The notes: generated by a model not told the origin, from the sequence alone. 64,000 nt of DNA from Euclidia mi (GCA_944739405.2 OX123209.2:10992217-11056216), one strand, 5' to 3'; numbered from the stretch's first letter, positions 46,450-58,525 are shown. Numbers and translations are program-made.

Positions 46450-46829
46450 CAGGGTGTCACAAGGCCCATCCCCAAGCCGAAGCCTACTCGTTTTGGACCT
46501 CATGCCAAGTCATACTACGCAAAAATAAAACCAGTGAAGTGTTTTTTTTAAGGAAATACATTTTTTTAAATACTACTTATCCATGTATGGGACAGGGTGT
46601 ATAGGACATTTATAGAACAGGTTGCCTGGGTAAATGCATCGATTTTGTACCTAAATTACAAATATCGTATATTAACTTTGACTAACCTGGGAAATTACTG
46701 GTTCAGGAGATATTGAGGCATATTTCCTGAACCAGTAATTTCCCAGGTATGGTGCCGAAGTAAAAAATGTTCGTAATGATTGGTACAATATGAAGTTTCA
46801 GTTTTCGTTAAGGGTCTTTTTACACCCTG
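46450..46829 (-). mobile_element. 380 bp TA-flanked MITE (CAGGGTGT ends), copy 2
   Basis: TA then CAGGGTGTCACAAGGCCC at the left; GGGTCTTTTTACACCCTG then TA at the right. It is inverted relative to 41128-41504, and has acquired a hairpin (46685-46748) that copy 1 lacks. Confidence 0.75.
46685..46748. repeat. Perfect 24 bp hairpin inside the MITE
   Basis: Arms 46685-46708 (ACCTGGGAAATTACTGGTTC then AGGA) and 46725-46748 are exact reverse complements with a 16-base loop. The MITE at 41128-41504 has only one arm. Confidence 0.85.
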
Positions 46830-46854
46830 TACTTATTATTATTTAGAGAGCATT

Positions 46855-46960
46855 ATCACACGAAGTGTTGTCTAATGTGAAGATCGAGCCCACAACACTT
46901 TGCGTTGTGTTATACAGCGAGGTGGCTGCTTAAACCACTATACCATCTGCGCCGTCAAAT
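46855..46960 (-). repeat. Second SINE family, head fragment
   Basis: On the - strand GTGGGCTCGATCTTCACA and GGTATAGTGGTTTAAGCAGC match the B and A regions of 45590-45790. Confidence 0.55.
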
Positions 46961-47394
46961 TGTTTTGCGTTTTCAGGCGTTTGCTTTTTTAAGACTCTTA
47001 AGATTAGGAGAGCACTTTTAGTGACTACTGACTAGTACTACCTACTTAAGGCGTCGTATTTTTGTAGGCAAAGTTTAGTTAGGAGTGCAACCTTTTAATG
47101 GTTTAAATACACGGTGTTCTAAGTGTCTAATGCAAGGTAAAGCTAAGTGAAGACAGCTTAGCGGATGGCCACTCTTACCATATTTTGTTAACCATTCTGT
47201 CGCACTTTCGTCTAGTTATATCTAACACGTAGATAAATATACCATTGTTTTGCACTTGGAAAATGAAAATACTAACAGAATGCTGTAATTTTATAGTTAA
47301 CCTCTTGAGTGTCTACGAGCACACAGGTGTAAGAATGTCGCGATCCGACTTACACTTTATGAACGCCCATAGGTGCAAACTAACATTGTCTCAT

Positions 47395-47690
47395 CATATC
47401 AGCCAAACGACCTCCACTGCTGGACATAGGCCTCCCTCAAGGTTCTCCACACAGACCGGTCTTGAGCCGCCCGCATCCAACCGCCTCCCGCGATCTTGAC
47501 GATGTCGTCGGTCCACCTTGCAGGGGGCCTACCTCTGCTGCGTCGTCCGGTACGTGGCCGCCACTCCAAAACCTTTCTGCCCCAACGGCCATCGGTTCTT
47601 CGAGCTATGTGCCCTGCCCACTGCCACTTCAGCTTGGCTATCCGGAGAGCTATGTCAGCGACTTTGGTTCTACTGCGTTGCTACATTGTC
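47395..47690 (-). pseudogene. Non-LTR retrotransposon (LINE) reverse-transcriptase C-terminal fragment
   Basis: The - strand reads KVADIALRIAKLKWQWAGH, then IARRT, GRWGRKVLEW, RRSRGRPPARWTDDIVKIAG and GWMRAAQDRSVWRTL in shifting frames. This is the conserved tail of an endonuclease/reverse-transcriptase ORF of an RTE- or Jockey-like LINE. It is followed by the 3' tail with CCAGCAGTGGAG. The front of the ORF is absent (5'-truncated), as usual for LINE insertions. Confidence 0.75.
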
Positions 47691-48117
47691 TCAGTAAAAC
47701 ATTATTTACTAAGGACAATAATCGCCTGCCGGATTAATTTAATTTCAATTTTGAGTGCCTTTTTCTAATTGTAATTGAAAATACGTTAGCAACCAATTTT
47801 TTAAGGTCCAATGTTTATTAAGTATTTATTCAAAAATGTTTATTTAGGTAGGTACTTTTGTTGTAAATTAAAATTAGGTTCAATGTTTGATACACATACG
47901 CAGACTTTGTTCTAATTTTAGGAGTACCTAAGTATACCTAGTTCTGATTTATTTTACAGCATTATGATATTAACTACATCACATCGTCTACTTTTATTTG
48001 GACTGTTTCAATAGGATTATTTTAAATTGTGTTAACAACAAAATTTTAAGACGTTTTGGGTATTTACCTAAGTTCCTCAACATAGTACATATATTTACTA
48101 CTCATATAGGTAGGTAG

Positions 48118-48335
48118 CAACTAGTACATCGGTATATCTAAATCGTATTAGCTATTTATAGTTTTCGTCTAAAATCTAAGCCATTTCGGACACTTTTCCA
48201 CCAAATCCAACATGTGGGTACTTAGTAACTAGTATATCGGTAGGTATATGTATATCTAAATAGTATTCCATTAATTATTTCCCGGCTAAATTCTAAGACG
48301 CTTCAGGCACCCACCAAATCCGACTTGTACTGTTG
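48118..48335 (+). repeat. Diverged tandem repeat, two units of about 115 bp
   Basis: AACTAGTACATCGGTATATC...CCACCAAATCCAACATGT is followed by AACTAGTATATCGGTAGGTA...CACCAAATCCGACTTGT. A partial third start (GTATCGGTATTT) follows. Confidence 0.55.
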
Positions 48336-48811
48336 TATCGGTATTTATTCGACAAATACGTATGTTATACAGTTACCCGATCAGACGAGGGTAGTCACGG
48401 ATTAGTAAGAGCTGACAAAGAAGCAGTTATTTGGCGCCTAACGAGCCCTACGTATGGACGCTTTGTTCTGAGATCAAAAATATAGAGCTACAAAGGTATA
48501 GAAAGGGACGGTAGTATAAAAATAAATTGTGTGCGTTGTTTGAATGTTTGTAAAACTTTAAAATCTCGCGGCATAAGAATTTGTATTTAGTGAGGAAGCT
48601 CTCTTTGAAAAAGTTTTGCTATTGAAAGTTGTATAATTACAAAACCTATTCGCCGTTTCATGTGGAATTAATTTGATGATACTTGCACAATTCAGTTACA
48701 TTACAGCTACTTTAATTATTAAAATCAACAAAACGGTAACTTTCTCCATTTAATATTTAGGCCATGTTGCACCACCTCTAAGTAAGCGTTATCTTCCAAG
48801 TAAATTCAAAA

Positions 48812-49019
48812 TCTTAATATATAAAATCCTTGCGTTACTGACTGACTGACAGACACGCTACAGCCGAAACGATTGGACGCAGGAAGCTGAAATTTGGCAT
48901 GTATGTTCCTTGGGTACCGTAGGGGTGCACTAAGAAGGGATTTCCCGAAATTCCCACGGGATCGGCCAAAACGGGTAAATTTAAAAAAAAATGCAGGCAT
49001 AGCTGCTGGCGTCAACTAG
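48812..49019 (+). mobile_element. Non-autonomous Helitron
   Basis: Starts TCTTAATATATAAAATCC after A, ends GGCGTCAACTAG before T. Confidence 0.8.
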
Positions 49020-49045
49020 TTAGAACTAAAATTTGTATGAATTTA

Positions 49046-49293
49046 TATATAGACTCACGCCTGTATCCCCGAAGGGGTAGGCAGAGGTGTAATATTACAG
49101 TCACATTTCGCCATGAATTTGTAGGTCCCACGTAATAGGGGGCGAGCCTATTGCCGTTACCGGACACATCACACTCCGTGCTGCTACTGAGAATTCGGAA
49201 AAACCCAGTAACACCTTTGCCCGACTCGGGAATCGAACCCGCGACCTCTGATCAGCAGTTGCATACGCTATCCACTGGACCACGGAGGCAGTC
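49046..49293 (-). repeat. SINE with tRNA-like head
   Basis: On the - strand the head is CTGCCTCCGTGGTCCAGTGG with the B box GGGTTCGATTCCCGAGTCGG. The 3' body ends GATACAGGCGTGAGTCTATA. Confidence 0.8.
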
Positions 49294-49796
49294 TGAATTT
49301 ATACGCCAAGTAATTTAATCGAAACTTATTAAGCAGTGTGGAATGTGTTTTGATATTACAGCCATGAATTATGTAAATGTGACAAATAATAAAAACATTT
49401 GAAATTTATTTTATACTATACATAATCCTATAACAATCCTAAGTGGATATCCTGCAGAAGGCAGCAGATACTTAACAAATCGTCATCAAAGTCAAAATTA
49501 TTTATTCATTTAGGCCACAAAGTGACGCTTATGATTGCAAAAATTAAAGTTAAATTAAAGTATTAAAAAGTATTAAAGTTACTAGATGATTCTACATTTA
49601 CATTTACTGCCACGTTCGCAATGCAATAGGTATAACCACGAGAAAAACGGGCAATAAAACTCGTGGCCACTCTTTTTAACTGCCAGTACAATGGTTTTAC
49701 ATGTTATCTTTGTAAGGAGCTGCAGCTGCAACTGTTTCACATTGTGAGTTATCTACTAATGCAAAAATGAATAGTTTAAATCGACGCTATACCCAT

Positions 49797-50185
49797 ATGA
49801 ATTGTCCCACTGCTGGGCACAGGTCTGTTCTCACTATGAGAAGGATAAGGCCAAAGTCCACCAAACTGGCCATAACTTGTTTTTCATTTTTTCAATGCTC
49901 AATTATGTTAATATGCATTTAAAGTTACTTTTTTATTTGTATGACTTTCTACAGTGTCTAAAAAATTTAAACATTTTTATGGAAATAAACATAATTATTT
50001 GAGTTTGAGTTTAAGAACATTATGGAGTGCTCTCAAAAATGCATGTTTCCTCACAATGTTTTCTTTCACCGTTAAGGAAGCGACAATTAACAATTTAATA
50101 CGCAGATAACTTCGAAAAGCCATTGGTGCGCGCCGTTGATTTGAACCCAAAACCCTCTGCGTAGCAGTCCGTCGGTGTGTGCACT
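49797..50185 (+). repeat. CCCACTGCTGGGCA-family repeat, with internal insertion
   Basis: TTGTCCCACTGCTGGGCACA and TCACTATGAGAAGG are followed, after an AT-rich interruption, by AGAACATTATGGAGTGCTCTC, TTTCACCGTTAAGGAAGCGA and GCGCGCCGTTGATTTGAACC. The order of blocks matches the other copies at 29.9, 53.9 and 59.1 kb. Confidence 0.55.
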
Positions 50186-51436
50186 GGGGAATCGCCGCTT
50201 ATATAATATGTATAAAAAAACTAAGTAATAAATACAAGAGGTCTGTCTATTTGTATAGTAAGTCTGTATCGTCGAGGCGCGAGATCGTCGCACTTTCGCC
50301 CGCTTCATTTGGCAAAGTTGTGGTCAAGCTGCCCGCTAGTGATGCGAATTCACTATCGATAGTTCAATAAAAATGTGGCAGTCGATATTTTATTTCTCTA
50401 TGCTGTTGACTAAGCAATCAAAATCTTACGCAATTACAACCCGTACGCAATCACAACGTGAATGTAAAAATCGCGCTAGTTTGAACGTACCTATTAACCA
50501 AAGTTTTAATTAGATTAACTTTATTGTTATTCCCCAATATTTTAATTTATTTTTAGGCATATATTAGATATATTTGATCTTGTTTATATTTTGTATTTAG
50601 CAATCACAGTAGAAAAAATATCTGCAGCCATTCGATAATTAAAACAACTTATAGGAATCTTAATTAAGAGAAAAGAAAAATAAATCTATTACGCTAATAA
50701 TTATATTGTTATAACAAGATCGATCATCAAAGTTGGGCTACGGGCCAAATAACCGTTATTTAAAAAAACTATTTACTTCTTGCTACCTGAACAAATCTAT
50801 TTTAATCATTAATGTATTCCTTGAATTCTAAATCTAAAAATTATCCTAAAATAACCTCAAACTCCACGAATAAAAAGCACATCTCCCAACAGAAACTATC
50901 GACACCGTCCAACCCTACCCGGTAAGCCATAAGTGGCTTAGTTACAGACAAGAACCGCCAAATACCGAACCAATGCGGGCAACGTAAGAACAAAAGAAGG
51001 ATTACAACCGCTTTCCTTCGCCCGAAAAGAATTAGCGAAAGAAAAAAACAACATAGAATTGTTAGTCTCTGGTCGTTAGTACGTATTGGTCGGTCAGCGA
51101 GAATGATTGGGAACTTATTTTCTATTTCTACCCGCATTGCTTTGAGTGCATTTAGTTTTGAAGTTTCGCGATTGTTATATTTGCTTTAGATGTCGCTTTA
51201 AGGTAGATTTCTTTTGGATTTTATTAGTATGATTCTCAGACAAAGTGAAATGGTAATGTAAAATCTGTAGGTAGGTATGCGGCAAAAGAAGATGCCAGTA
51301 AATATACGCGTAGTAATTTGGATATCAAATTATGTTTTTAAATAATATTTAGAATTTTATATATACAGATATTATCTGTATATATTTATTTATTTCGTAC
51401 ATGGAAAACTTACAGCTAAAAATATTGTGTTTATCA

Positions 51437-51637
51437 TCAGTATATAAAATTCTTACGTTACTGGCTGACTGACAGATAATGCACAGCCGAAATTATTGGG
51501 CGCAAGAAGTTGAAATTTGGCAGGGATGTTTTTTGGGGATCGTAGGTGTGCACTAAGATGGAGCTTCCCAAAATTTCCACGACATCCGGCCGAAACTGTA
51601 TAAAAAACGTGCGGGCGTAGCTGCAAGCATCCTCTAG
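51437..51637 (+). mobile_element. Non-autonomous Helitron, diverged
   Basis: Starts TCAGTATATAAAATTC and ends CATCCTCTAG. It is the most diverged Helitron here and stops 18 bp before the mariner element. Confidence 0.7.
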
Positions 51638-51655
51638 AATTTGTAAAATGTTATA

Positions 51656-53251
51656 CACACATAAACAAAGTCTAGGGATATCTTAATCCTAAATTATTTA
51701 CGAGTTTATAGTTTAGAACCTTGTTAGTTTCCACAAAAAGTTTATATACAGATTAAAACCTCTTTTATTCTATTTTCAAAATTTGAACATGGAAAGAAAA
51801 AAAACAAAATAATAAACAAAATATGGCGGCAAATTTGCTAGTAATTCGTTACATTAAAGAAAGTTAAAACTGTTTTATTATAATTATTAATGAAAAGGGT
51901 TTTTAATTGTTTTTCTTTTTTAATTTAACGTGACGTACGAACTTTAAAAGTCATGTCACGTCGTCATTTGAGTCGAGATGAAATGTTACGAGCCGTGGGC
52001 ATGTTAGAAAATGGTGCAATTCAACGCGTCGTTGCTGAGGCCCTACATACCAGTCAAAATGTGATATCAAGGTTGTGGTCACGTTATCGCAGTACTGGAG
52101 ATGTGGCCGAACAGCACACAGGTAGATATCGTGTTACTACGCAGAGACAGGATCGATTTCTCCAAATGACCGCCAGAAGACAACCCAATATCACAGCGCT
52201 GCAACTAGTGCAAAGGCTCCAGGAGGACCACCAGCTGCTGGTAAGCGACCAAACCGTGCGAAGAAGGTTACATGAAGTTGATCTTCATGCTCGAAGACCA
52301 TTGCGTGTTCCAGCATTGCGACGTGGCAATCGCGGTCGGCGGCTTTCGTGGGCTCGGGAGCATTTACCATGGAGTGACGAACAATGGTCTTTGGTGCTGT
52401 TCACCGATGAGTCCCGGTTTGGGTTTCACCCGGATTCACGAAGAACACGCGTTTGGAGAGCTCCAGGGAGAGTTAGCCGTCTACGGCACCCTCAGGAGGT
52501 CCACCCATACCAAGGCGGGACAATCATGGTGTGGGCAGGAATTCGTCTTGGCGGACGAACCCAACTCGTTTGGATCCAAGGCAGCATGACTGCACAAAAA
52601 TACCACGAGGAGGTAGTAGAGCCCGTTATTGTCCCACACAGAACTCAAATAGGCCATGAATTTCTACTCATGCACGATAATGCTCCTTGCCATACGGCGC
52701 GGCAGGTATCGACCGCTCTCCGAGAGCACGATATTCAAGTTTTGGATTGGCCTGCACAGTCGCCCGACTTAAATCCTATCGAGCATGCCTGGGACATGTT
52801 ACAACGAAAAGCTTTGAGAGATTTTCCACCAAATTTGACGACTGAACAACAACTTTACGAACACTTGCAAAGGACATGGGACCTCATACCGCAGCAAGAC
52901 ATTGACAATTTAATTTTAAGTATTAACAATCGATGTCGATGTGTAATCAATGTGAAAAAGAGGTGGCAACACTGATTATTAATGATTAGATTTTACAAGA
53001 TTTTTTCCATTTTTATTAAAATTAATAGTTTTTTAAGAAGAAATGTTTGTTGTTATCATACTAATTTTCCATGATGATTAAAAAAATTATTTTTTTTATT
53101 TAAAACAAAAAAAAACACGAAATGTTTTTTTATTTTTATTAAATACCTTAAAATAATCTATGATTCTTCTATTTACTGTATCAGAAAATTCTTCATAGAT
53201 TTTTAGATATTTGATGAAATATAAAATATCCCTAGACTTTGTTGATGTGTG
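51656..53251 (+). mobile_element. Tc1/mariner transposon, complete, 1.6 kb
   Basis: The ends are CACACATAAACAAAGTCTAG (51656) and the inverse of CACACATCAACAAAGTCTAG (53251). The inverted repeats agree at about 29 of 31 positions, and each end is flanked by TA (51654-51655, 53252-53253). It encloses one uninterrupted transposase gene (51953-52975). Confidence 0.92.
51953..52975 (+). CDS. Tc1-like transposase, DD34E, intact
   Basis: A 340-residue frame without interruption, the usual length for Tc1-type transposases. The N-terminal part (about residues 1-110) has paired helix-turn-helix regions (LSRDEMLRAVGMLENG and TVRRRLHEVDLHARRP) that would bind the inverted repeats. The catalytic core follows: Asp152 in LFTDESRFGFHPDSRR, Asp242 in LLMHDNAPCHTAR and Glu277 in SPDLNPIEHAWD. 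There are 34 residues between the last two, so DD34E. The enzyme cuts and pastes the element into TA sites. The ATG is the first in frame and lies 297 bp inside the left end. With intact frame and ends, this copy could still be active. It sits inside the phospholipase intron, opposite to that gene's direction. Confidence 0.95.
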   Translation: MSRRHLSRDEMLRAVGMLENGAIQRVVAEALHTSQNVISRLWSRYRSTGDVAEQHTGRYRVTTQRQDRFLQMTARRQPNITALQLVQRLQEDHQLLVSDQTVRRRLHEVDLHARRPLRVPALRRGNRGRRLSWAREHLPWSDEQWSLVLFTDESRFGFHPDSRRTRVWRAPGRVSRLRHPQEVHPYQGGTIMVWAGIRLGGRTQLVWIQGSMTAQKYHEEVVEPVIVPHRTQIGHEFLLMHDNAPCHTARQVSTALREHDIQVLDWPAQSPDLNPIEHAWDMLQRKALRDFPPNLTTEQQLYEHLQRTWDLIPQQDIDNLILSINNRCRCVINVKKRWQH

Positions 53252-53869
53252 TATGTGTGTTTTAGCATTCATCACATACACCTAAGATCCTTATCAAAAT
53301 TAGCATATTGTTACATTTTATATTTAAATTCCAAACTATTTAAATAATAGGTACCTTTCATTTCCAAAATATTAAAACCATTCTCTGACAGACCCGCCAT
53401 TTAAGAAAAGCCGCTCTTCCCGCGTCAAATTATCGTCTATTTTGGCGCGCAAAATTTTTGACAGCTGCGCCTGTAACGGCATAGAGATATTGTCTACTAT
53501 CTGTCCTCATGATCTGCATTCATTGCACGAAATAGGCTACGCCCACAACTATTCTCTAGGGTTATCAAACCAGTCTAGTTTAGTGTAAGTCAAATGTGTT
53601 TTACTCTAACGAAATAAAGTGGCAAAAGTTGAATACTATGAAGCAATACGTGAGAGAACGCAGATTTTCTACAAATCTCACTCACTTTATAAAATCTATC
53701 TACAAGTGCCAACTTTTCTCATCATCATCCTCCTAGCATTATCCCAGTTGCAGCTCAGGATCCGCTTACTAGTATAACCGGATTTGACTGATTATAAGGG
53801 TTTTGCCACAGAGCGCCCTGTCTGACTGAGCTCCGCGACCAAGCGATAGCGATATTCTATGGTTTTGAC

Positions 53870-54130
53870 TGGTGGCATTTTATTAAGAGGTACTGACTCA
53901 CTATAACTGTGACAAATTTTCATGAGAGCTAGGCCCGAGGGCTTTACGTGGTTTCCGAGGCACGTGGCAACGTGGTGTACGCCGTGGATTCGAGCCCGAT
54001 ATCCTCTGCATGGTAGACTGTTGGTATCCGAGGCACAGGACAAGCGATAACTGACAGTTCAATACGCACATAACTCCGAAAAGTCATAGGTGCGCGCCGT
54101 GGATTCGAACCATCGGGTTATATTATACTG
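53870..54130 (+). repeat. Diverged dispersed repeat (CCCACTGCTGGGCA family, 3' part)
   Basis: ACGCCGTGGATTCGAGCCC near 53980, and ACATAACTCCGAAAAGTCAT followed by GCGCGCCGTGGATTCGAACC near 54065-54110, i.e. two tail copies in series. Confidence 0.5.
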
Positions 54131-54169
54131 ACACGGTATCACTACCGTTTCGAGCGAACACACCGAAAT

Positions 54170-54700
54170 ATGCCCATTTACGCGAGTCCTGTTTTTTGTA
54201 GCGCATAATGTAGTGCGCGTGCAAGCGCAAGTGCTGTCTGTCTGTCCGTCTGTCTGTCACCAGGCTGTATCTCATAAACCGTGATAGCTAGAAAGCTGAA
54301 ATTTTCACAAATTATGTATTTTGGTTGCTGCTATAACAACAAATAAAAATTAAAAAAATGAAAATATTAAGGGGGGGTCCCATACAAAAAACGTGTTATT
54401 TTTCGTATTTTTTGCTCAAAATTTTTAACTGTAACAGGTAGACGCTTTAAATTTTTACAGAATATGTAGTTTTATATTACCTTTCAAAATAAATAATTAA
54501 ATTAAAAAAAAGTAAATAATAAAGGGGGGCTCCCTTACAACAAACGTAATTTTTAAGCAATTTGTTACTCAATCTTAATGAACAGGTAGAAACTTCAAAA
54601 GTATTTAAGTATACATACAACAAACGTGATTTCCTTTTATAGATGATGGTACGGAACCCTTCGTGCGCGAGTCCCACCCACACTTGCCCAATTTTTATAA
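54170..54700. repeat. Dispersed repeat with GTCTGTCTGTCCGTCTGTCT
   Basis: The GTCTGTCTGTCC run is followed by TGTATCTCATAAACCGTGAT, then direct repetition of a block with CATACAAAAAACGTG and TACAACAAACGTAA, closing with GGTACGGAACCCTTCGTGC. A common moth repeat, origin not assigned. Confidence 0.5.
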
Positions 54701-54799
54701 TTTAAAATTCGTTCGTTATAGAAATTTATTCTAAGTTCAAGAAATTAATTCTAAGTTCTACTTGAATTAGTATTTACCTTGCCAATAATTTTACTATAA

Positions 54800-55004
54800 T
54801 CTTAATATATAAAATCCTTGCGTTACTGACTGACTGACAGACACGCTACAGCCGAAACTATTGGGCACAGAAAGCTAAAATTTGGCATGCATGTTCCTTG
54901 GGGACCGTATAGATGCACTAAGAAGGGATTTTCCGAAATTCCCACGGGATCAGCCAAAACGGGCAAATTTAAAAAAAATGCAGGCAGCTGCTGGCGTCGT
55001 CTAG
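54800..55004 (+). mobile_element. Non-autonomous Helitron
   Basis: Starts TCTTAATATATAAAATCC, ends CTGGCGTCGTCTAG before T. Confidence 0.8.
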
Positions 55005-55445
55005 TATAAAAATAAATATTTATGAAAAACTCGCTAACAGAATGAGAGATGGCGCTGTTGGGTGGAAAAATCACTCAGGCATACTCCAGAATCTAATTTA
55101 ATCCATCAATAGTTCCTAGATAGTTTCACGTCAAGTTAGCTACAAGTATTGTAGAGCGATTACTTAAAACGTCGACTGATGTGCTAGTTGTGGGACTAGC
55201 AGACCCGTTATTTACTGTATCTTAGTCACGGGCCACCGGTAGTTCTGTTGTTAAAGTATTGGGTTTTGTCTGGGAGGTCTTGGGTTCGATTGTTACGATT
55301 AAGATGTTTACAAGATTTTGGTTAGGAGATGGCATTTATTGATTGGTTCTCTGCCCAGTGCTGAACGCTGAGGCCTGCACTGTAAATAAGCAATCAGTAC
55401 AGACAAGAAGTTCACAAGAGTATCATAATCGTTATTTTATATAGC

Positions 55446-55622
55446 TAACTAGCTGACCCAGCCAACTTCGTACCACCATATATGTATTATACATATAAAC
55501 AATCCTCTTGAATCAGTCTATCTATTTAAAAAATCGCATTAAAATCCGTTGCGTCGTTTTAAAGATTTAAGCATTCATAGGGACAGACAGACAGAAGACA
55601 CTTTGTTTTATACTATGTAATG
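55446..55622. repeat. LINE 3'-end-like repeat (ACTAGCTGACCCAGCC)
   Basis: ACTAGCTGACCCAGCCAACT, AATCCGTTGCGTCGTTTTAA and GGGACAGACAGACAG: a tail typical of RTE-like elements in Lepidoptera. Confidence 0.55.
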
Positions 55623-56135
55623 ATAATGATTAGTGTGCCATACCATAATTAGTATTTTCTTGTATCCAACTTTCAACAGACCACATTCACACTTATTATT
55701 AATATAATCATAAATCACACCTAAAACCCAACAAAAATCCTCGCCCAATACGTCATAATGTATAAAAACATTTTTTTTCATAAATACCCGCAAATACGTT
55801 ATAATAAAACTACCACCATCATTGTTGTCCGCGAACTAAGAACCTTTCCGCGCCGATAAACAAGAATATAGTTATCTCACAAACCGCCAGAGGGCGGTGG
55901 AATCTCATAATTTATGTATTGTCACCCGGCATATTTAACCTGTGCCCGTATTATTCACACATTATAAATCCTACGAAGCGTGGCGATAACGGAACGCGCA
56001 CATAAACGCCAAGATGGCGGCCTCTGACAGTTTTTTGACAGCGGTTTTGGCGCGAGAAAGTAAGCGTTCTTTTTTTGTAAGGTGTTTTGAGTTATGACGG
56101 TTTTTGTACAGTTAGGTGTAAGAAATGGAACCTAA

Positions 56136-56217
56136 CTGAGTATAGCTCTAGGCTCATCAAGTATTTGAAACAAATGTATATCAAACAAATACTTGATGAG
56201 CCTAGAGCTATACTCAG
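56136..56217. repeat. Perfect 32 bp hairpin
   Basis: Arms 56136-56167 and 56186-56217 are exact reverse complements with an 18-base loop. The left arm begins CTGAGTATAGCTCTAGGCTC. No repeat-family ends or target duplications are visible around it. Confidence 0.85.
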
Positions 56218-57819
56218 ATAACTTTCTTGCTGTTTGTCTTTACCCGGTTTAATTAAACGCTTTTGTTTGGGTATGCTATTAATGTATGTTCGGCTACATA
56301 TGAGGTATAAGATTAATGGATTCACTTCAATCACAAGGTAAAACAATCATTCCAAAAACATGGACTTCCAGTCGTCGGTAGACAAAAGCGCAACTACCAA
56401 TACAGACTAAATAAGGAGCTATACATATCCCACCAGAGTGGTAACAATAATTCAACTAAAATAAACAGTGCGACTGAAAACAATTCTCAAAGTGACTCAT
56501 TCGTATAGTTGTACCACTCAAAACTAAATTAAACAATGGTGCGCAAAGAAAACAAAACCAGACCACAACATTTTCAATTTTAGCACTGACTGAAAATAAA
56601 CTTGGAACAGAGGAAGCGGACACCTGTTTAGTCTATGCTTTCCACGCCATTAACCGCCCATTGAGCCGCGCGCGATTTTCGAATTTCGAACGGAGAAAAT
56701 GGCGCCATCGCGCGTCAAGTTGACGTAAACGGTTTGCGTGCAAAAACGTGGAAAAATCTATACGAAGCTAATGAAATGTATTCGTTGTTCAGACTAATTT
56801 TGTTTCGTCCGTTAATTTCATTAGATGCTTGAAAATATTTATAATGATACTAGCTTGGGCACTCGGGTTCGCATGCGTATAAAATGAAAAAATAAAAACT
56901 TTTTAACTTTGTAATACTGAATGTCTTGTCCTTAATTAACATGGACATTTTTGGTATCCCCAGTAATTATGTATGAATAAATGTAACCGAAACGTATAAC
57001 TTTTAACAAACAGAACTCAAAAACTGTCTTCTGTCGACCTTTTTATGTAAAGGACGAACTCGAATCGTATCAATTGGACCGATCTTTGATTCTATCCATG
57101 GATAACGGCTGTATAGGATCGTTACCTTAGCCTGCATCCTCTTATGAAAAAAGAAACGATTTTTTGACGTGACAACGTCTTATAAATTGGTTTGCCGGGT
57201 GACACTTCAAGAAACTGCGTTACGCTCCGCTCACGTTATGCGCTCACAATGAGAGCGAGTGAGAGGCACGCGTCCCGCCTAAGAGCGAGAGAGACAGACA
57301 TAAAAAGTGAAAGGCACGCGTCTTTCATCCTTCTTCCTACTATACGAATGAATATTCACATTAAAATTATTTTACCACTCAAAGTCGTTGTCACGTAAAA
57401 CTTTCGCCCGTATACCGACTTTACAGGCAACCAATTTTTTTGACAATTGAGCACCATAAACACCTAGTTACATTTCCGATTATAGTTCTTTTTTTTGTCT
57501 TTTTTGGTCGTATTATCATAAGGGTTCTTGAGTAAGAGGTTTTTAATGTTGAATTTTATTATATTATTGGTTTTTGATGGTGTATTATATCACGATGCTG
57601 ATGCTCTTAGATCGGAGAAATGTCTAAGATAATAATAATAATAATATAATAATATTCTACCACATTCACACAACACCATCTAGTCCCAAACTAAGCAGAA
57701 GCTTGTACTATGGGTACTAGATAATGGATAAGCATACATATATACTTTTTTTTTGTAAATACATACATATTATACATAGAAACAACCAGACCAAGACAAA
57801 CACCCATGTTCATGCACAC

Positions 57820-57900
57820 AAATGTTTGACTTGAGCGGGAATCGAACCCGCGACCTTCGGCGTAGCAGTCGCTTACACTCCCGCTGCGCCAACCGGTCGT
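57820..57900 (-). repeat. tRNA-like SINE head
   Basis: On the - strand GACCGGTTGGCGCAGCGGGA and GGTCGCGGGTTCGATTCCCG make A and B boxes. The 3' side lacks a CCA-adjacent acceptor stem, so it is read as a SINE head, not a tRNA gene. Confidence 0.55.
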
Positions 57901-58474
57901 CATCCTACACTTATGACTACGCAATTAACATTGGCCTATAAGTCTAGCCGCTAGTGACACTGGCTGCTAAGCAGTAGGTCGTGAATTCAATTCCTACCCA
58001 GGAGAACATGCGATCGAACCACAGTTTCTTATCAAGAAAATTTAACGTTCCTATGGGGGTCAGTAGCTGAAATCCTTCGCGCTAGGAGCAAAGACACCTT
58101 TGCTACAGCCATGTTAGAATTATATTAAATAATATTAAAATTAAAAATCCATTGGCATTCAAAGTAATGGAATTATTTTTGCTCTATTAGAATAATTTGG
58201 ATTCGTATAGTCCAAATATTGGATATGACAATTCAGTAAACAGTGATAAAATTTTACTAACTTTTGGCAGAATACTAGTCGATTTTCTGTTGAGAATTAT
58301 CAGTCCAGCGTCGCGTGTTTGACAAGAATTTGGGGTCGCAAGTTTTTGACTGTTTGGTTACTCCACGTGTTTTTAGCAATTTGAACTCCACCTGAGCAAT
58401 ATTCGCTATTCCAGGCGCATGACATTCTATTTTACGACTTCAAAAAGAGGTTATTCTCATTTGGGGCCACATTA

Positions 58475-58525
58475 TTGTATGTACCAACTATAACAAGTTT
58501 TTGTTGTTATAGTTGGTACATACAA
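58475..58525. repeat. Perfect 22 bp hairpin
   Basis: Arms 58475-58496 (TTGTATGTACCAACTATAAC then AA) and 58504-58525 are exact reverse complements with a 7-base loop. Confidence 0.85.

Noticed and set aside
47462..47768. Two 90-codon open frames on the + strand
   Set aside because: They are antisense to the LINE reverse-transcriptase fragment.
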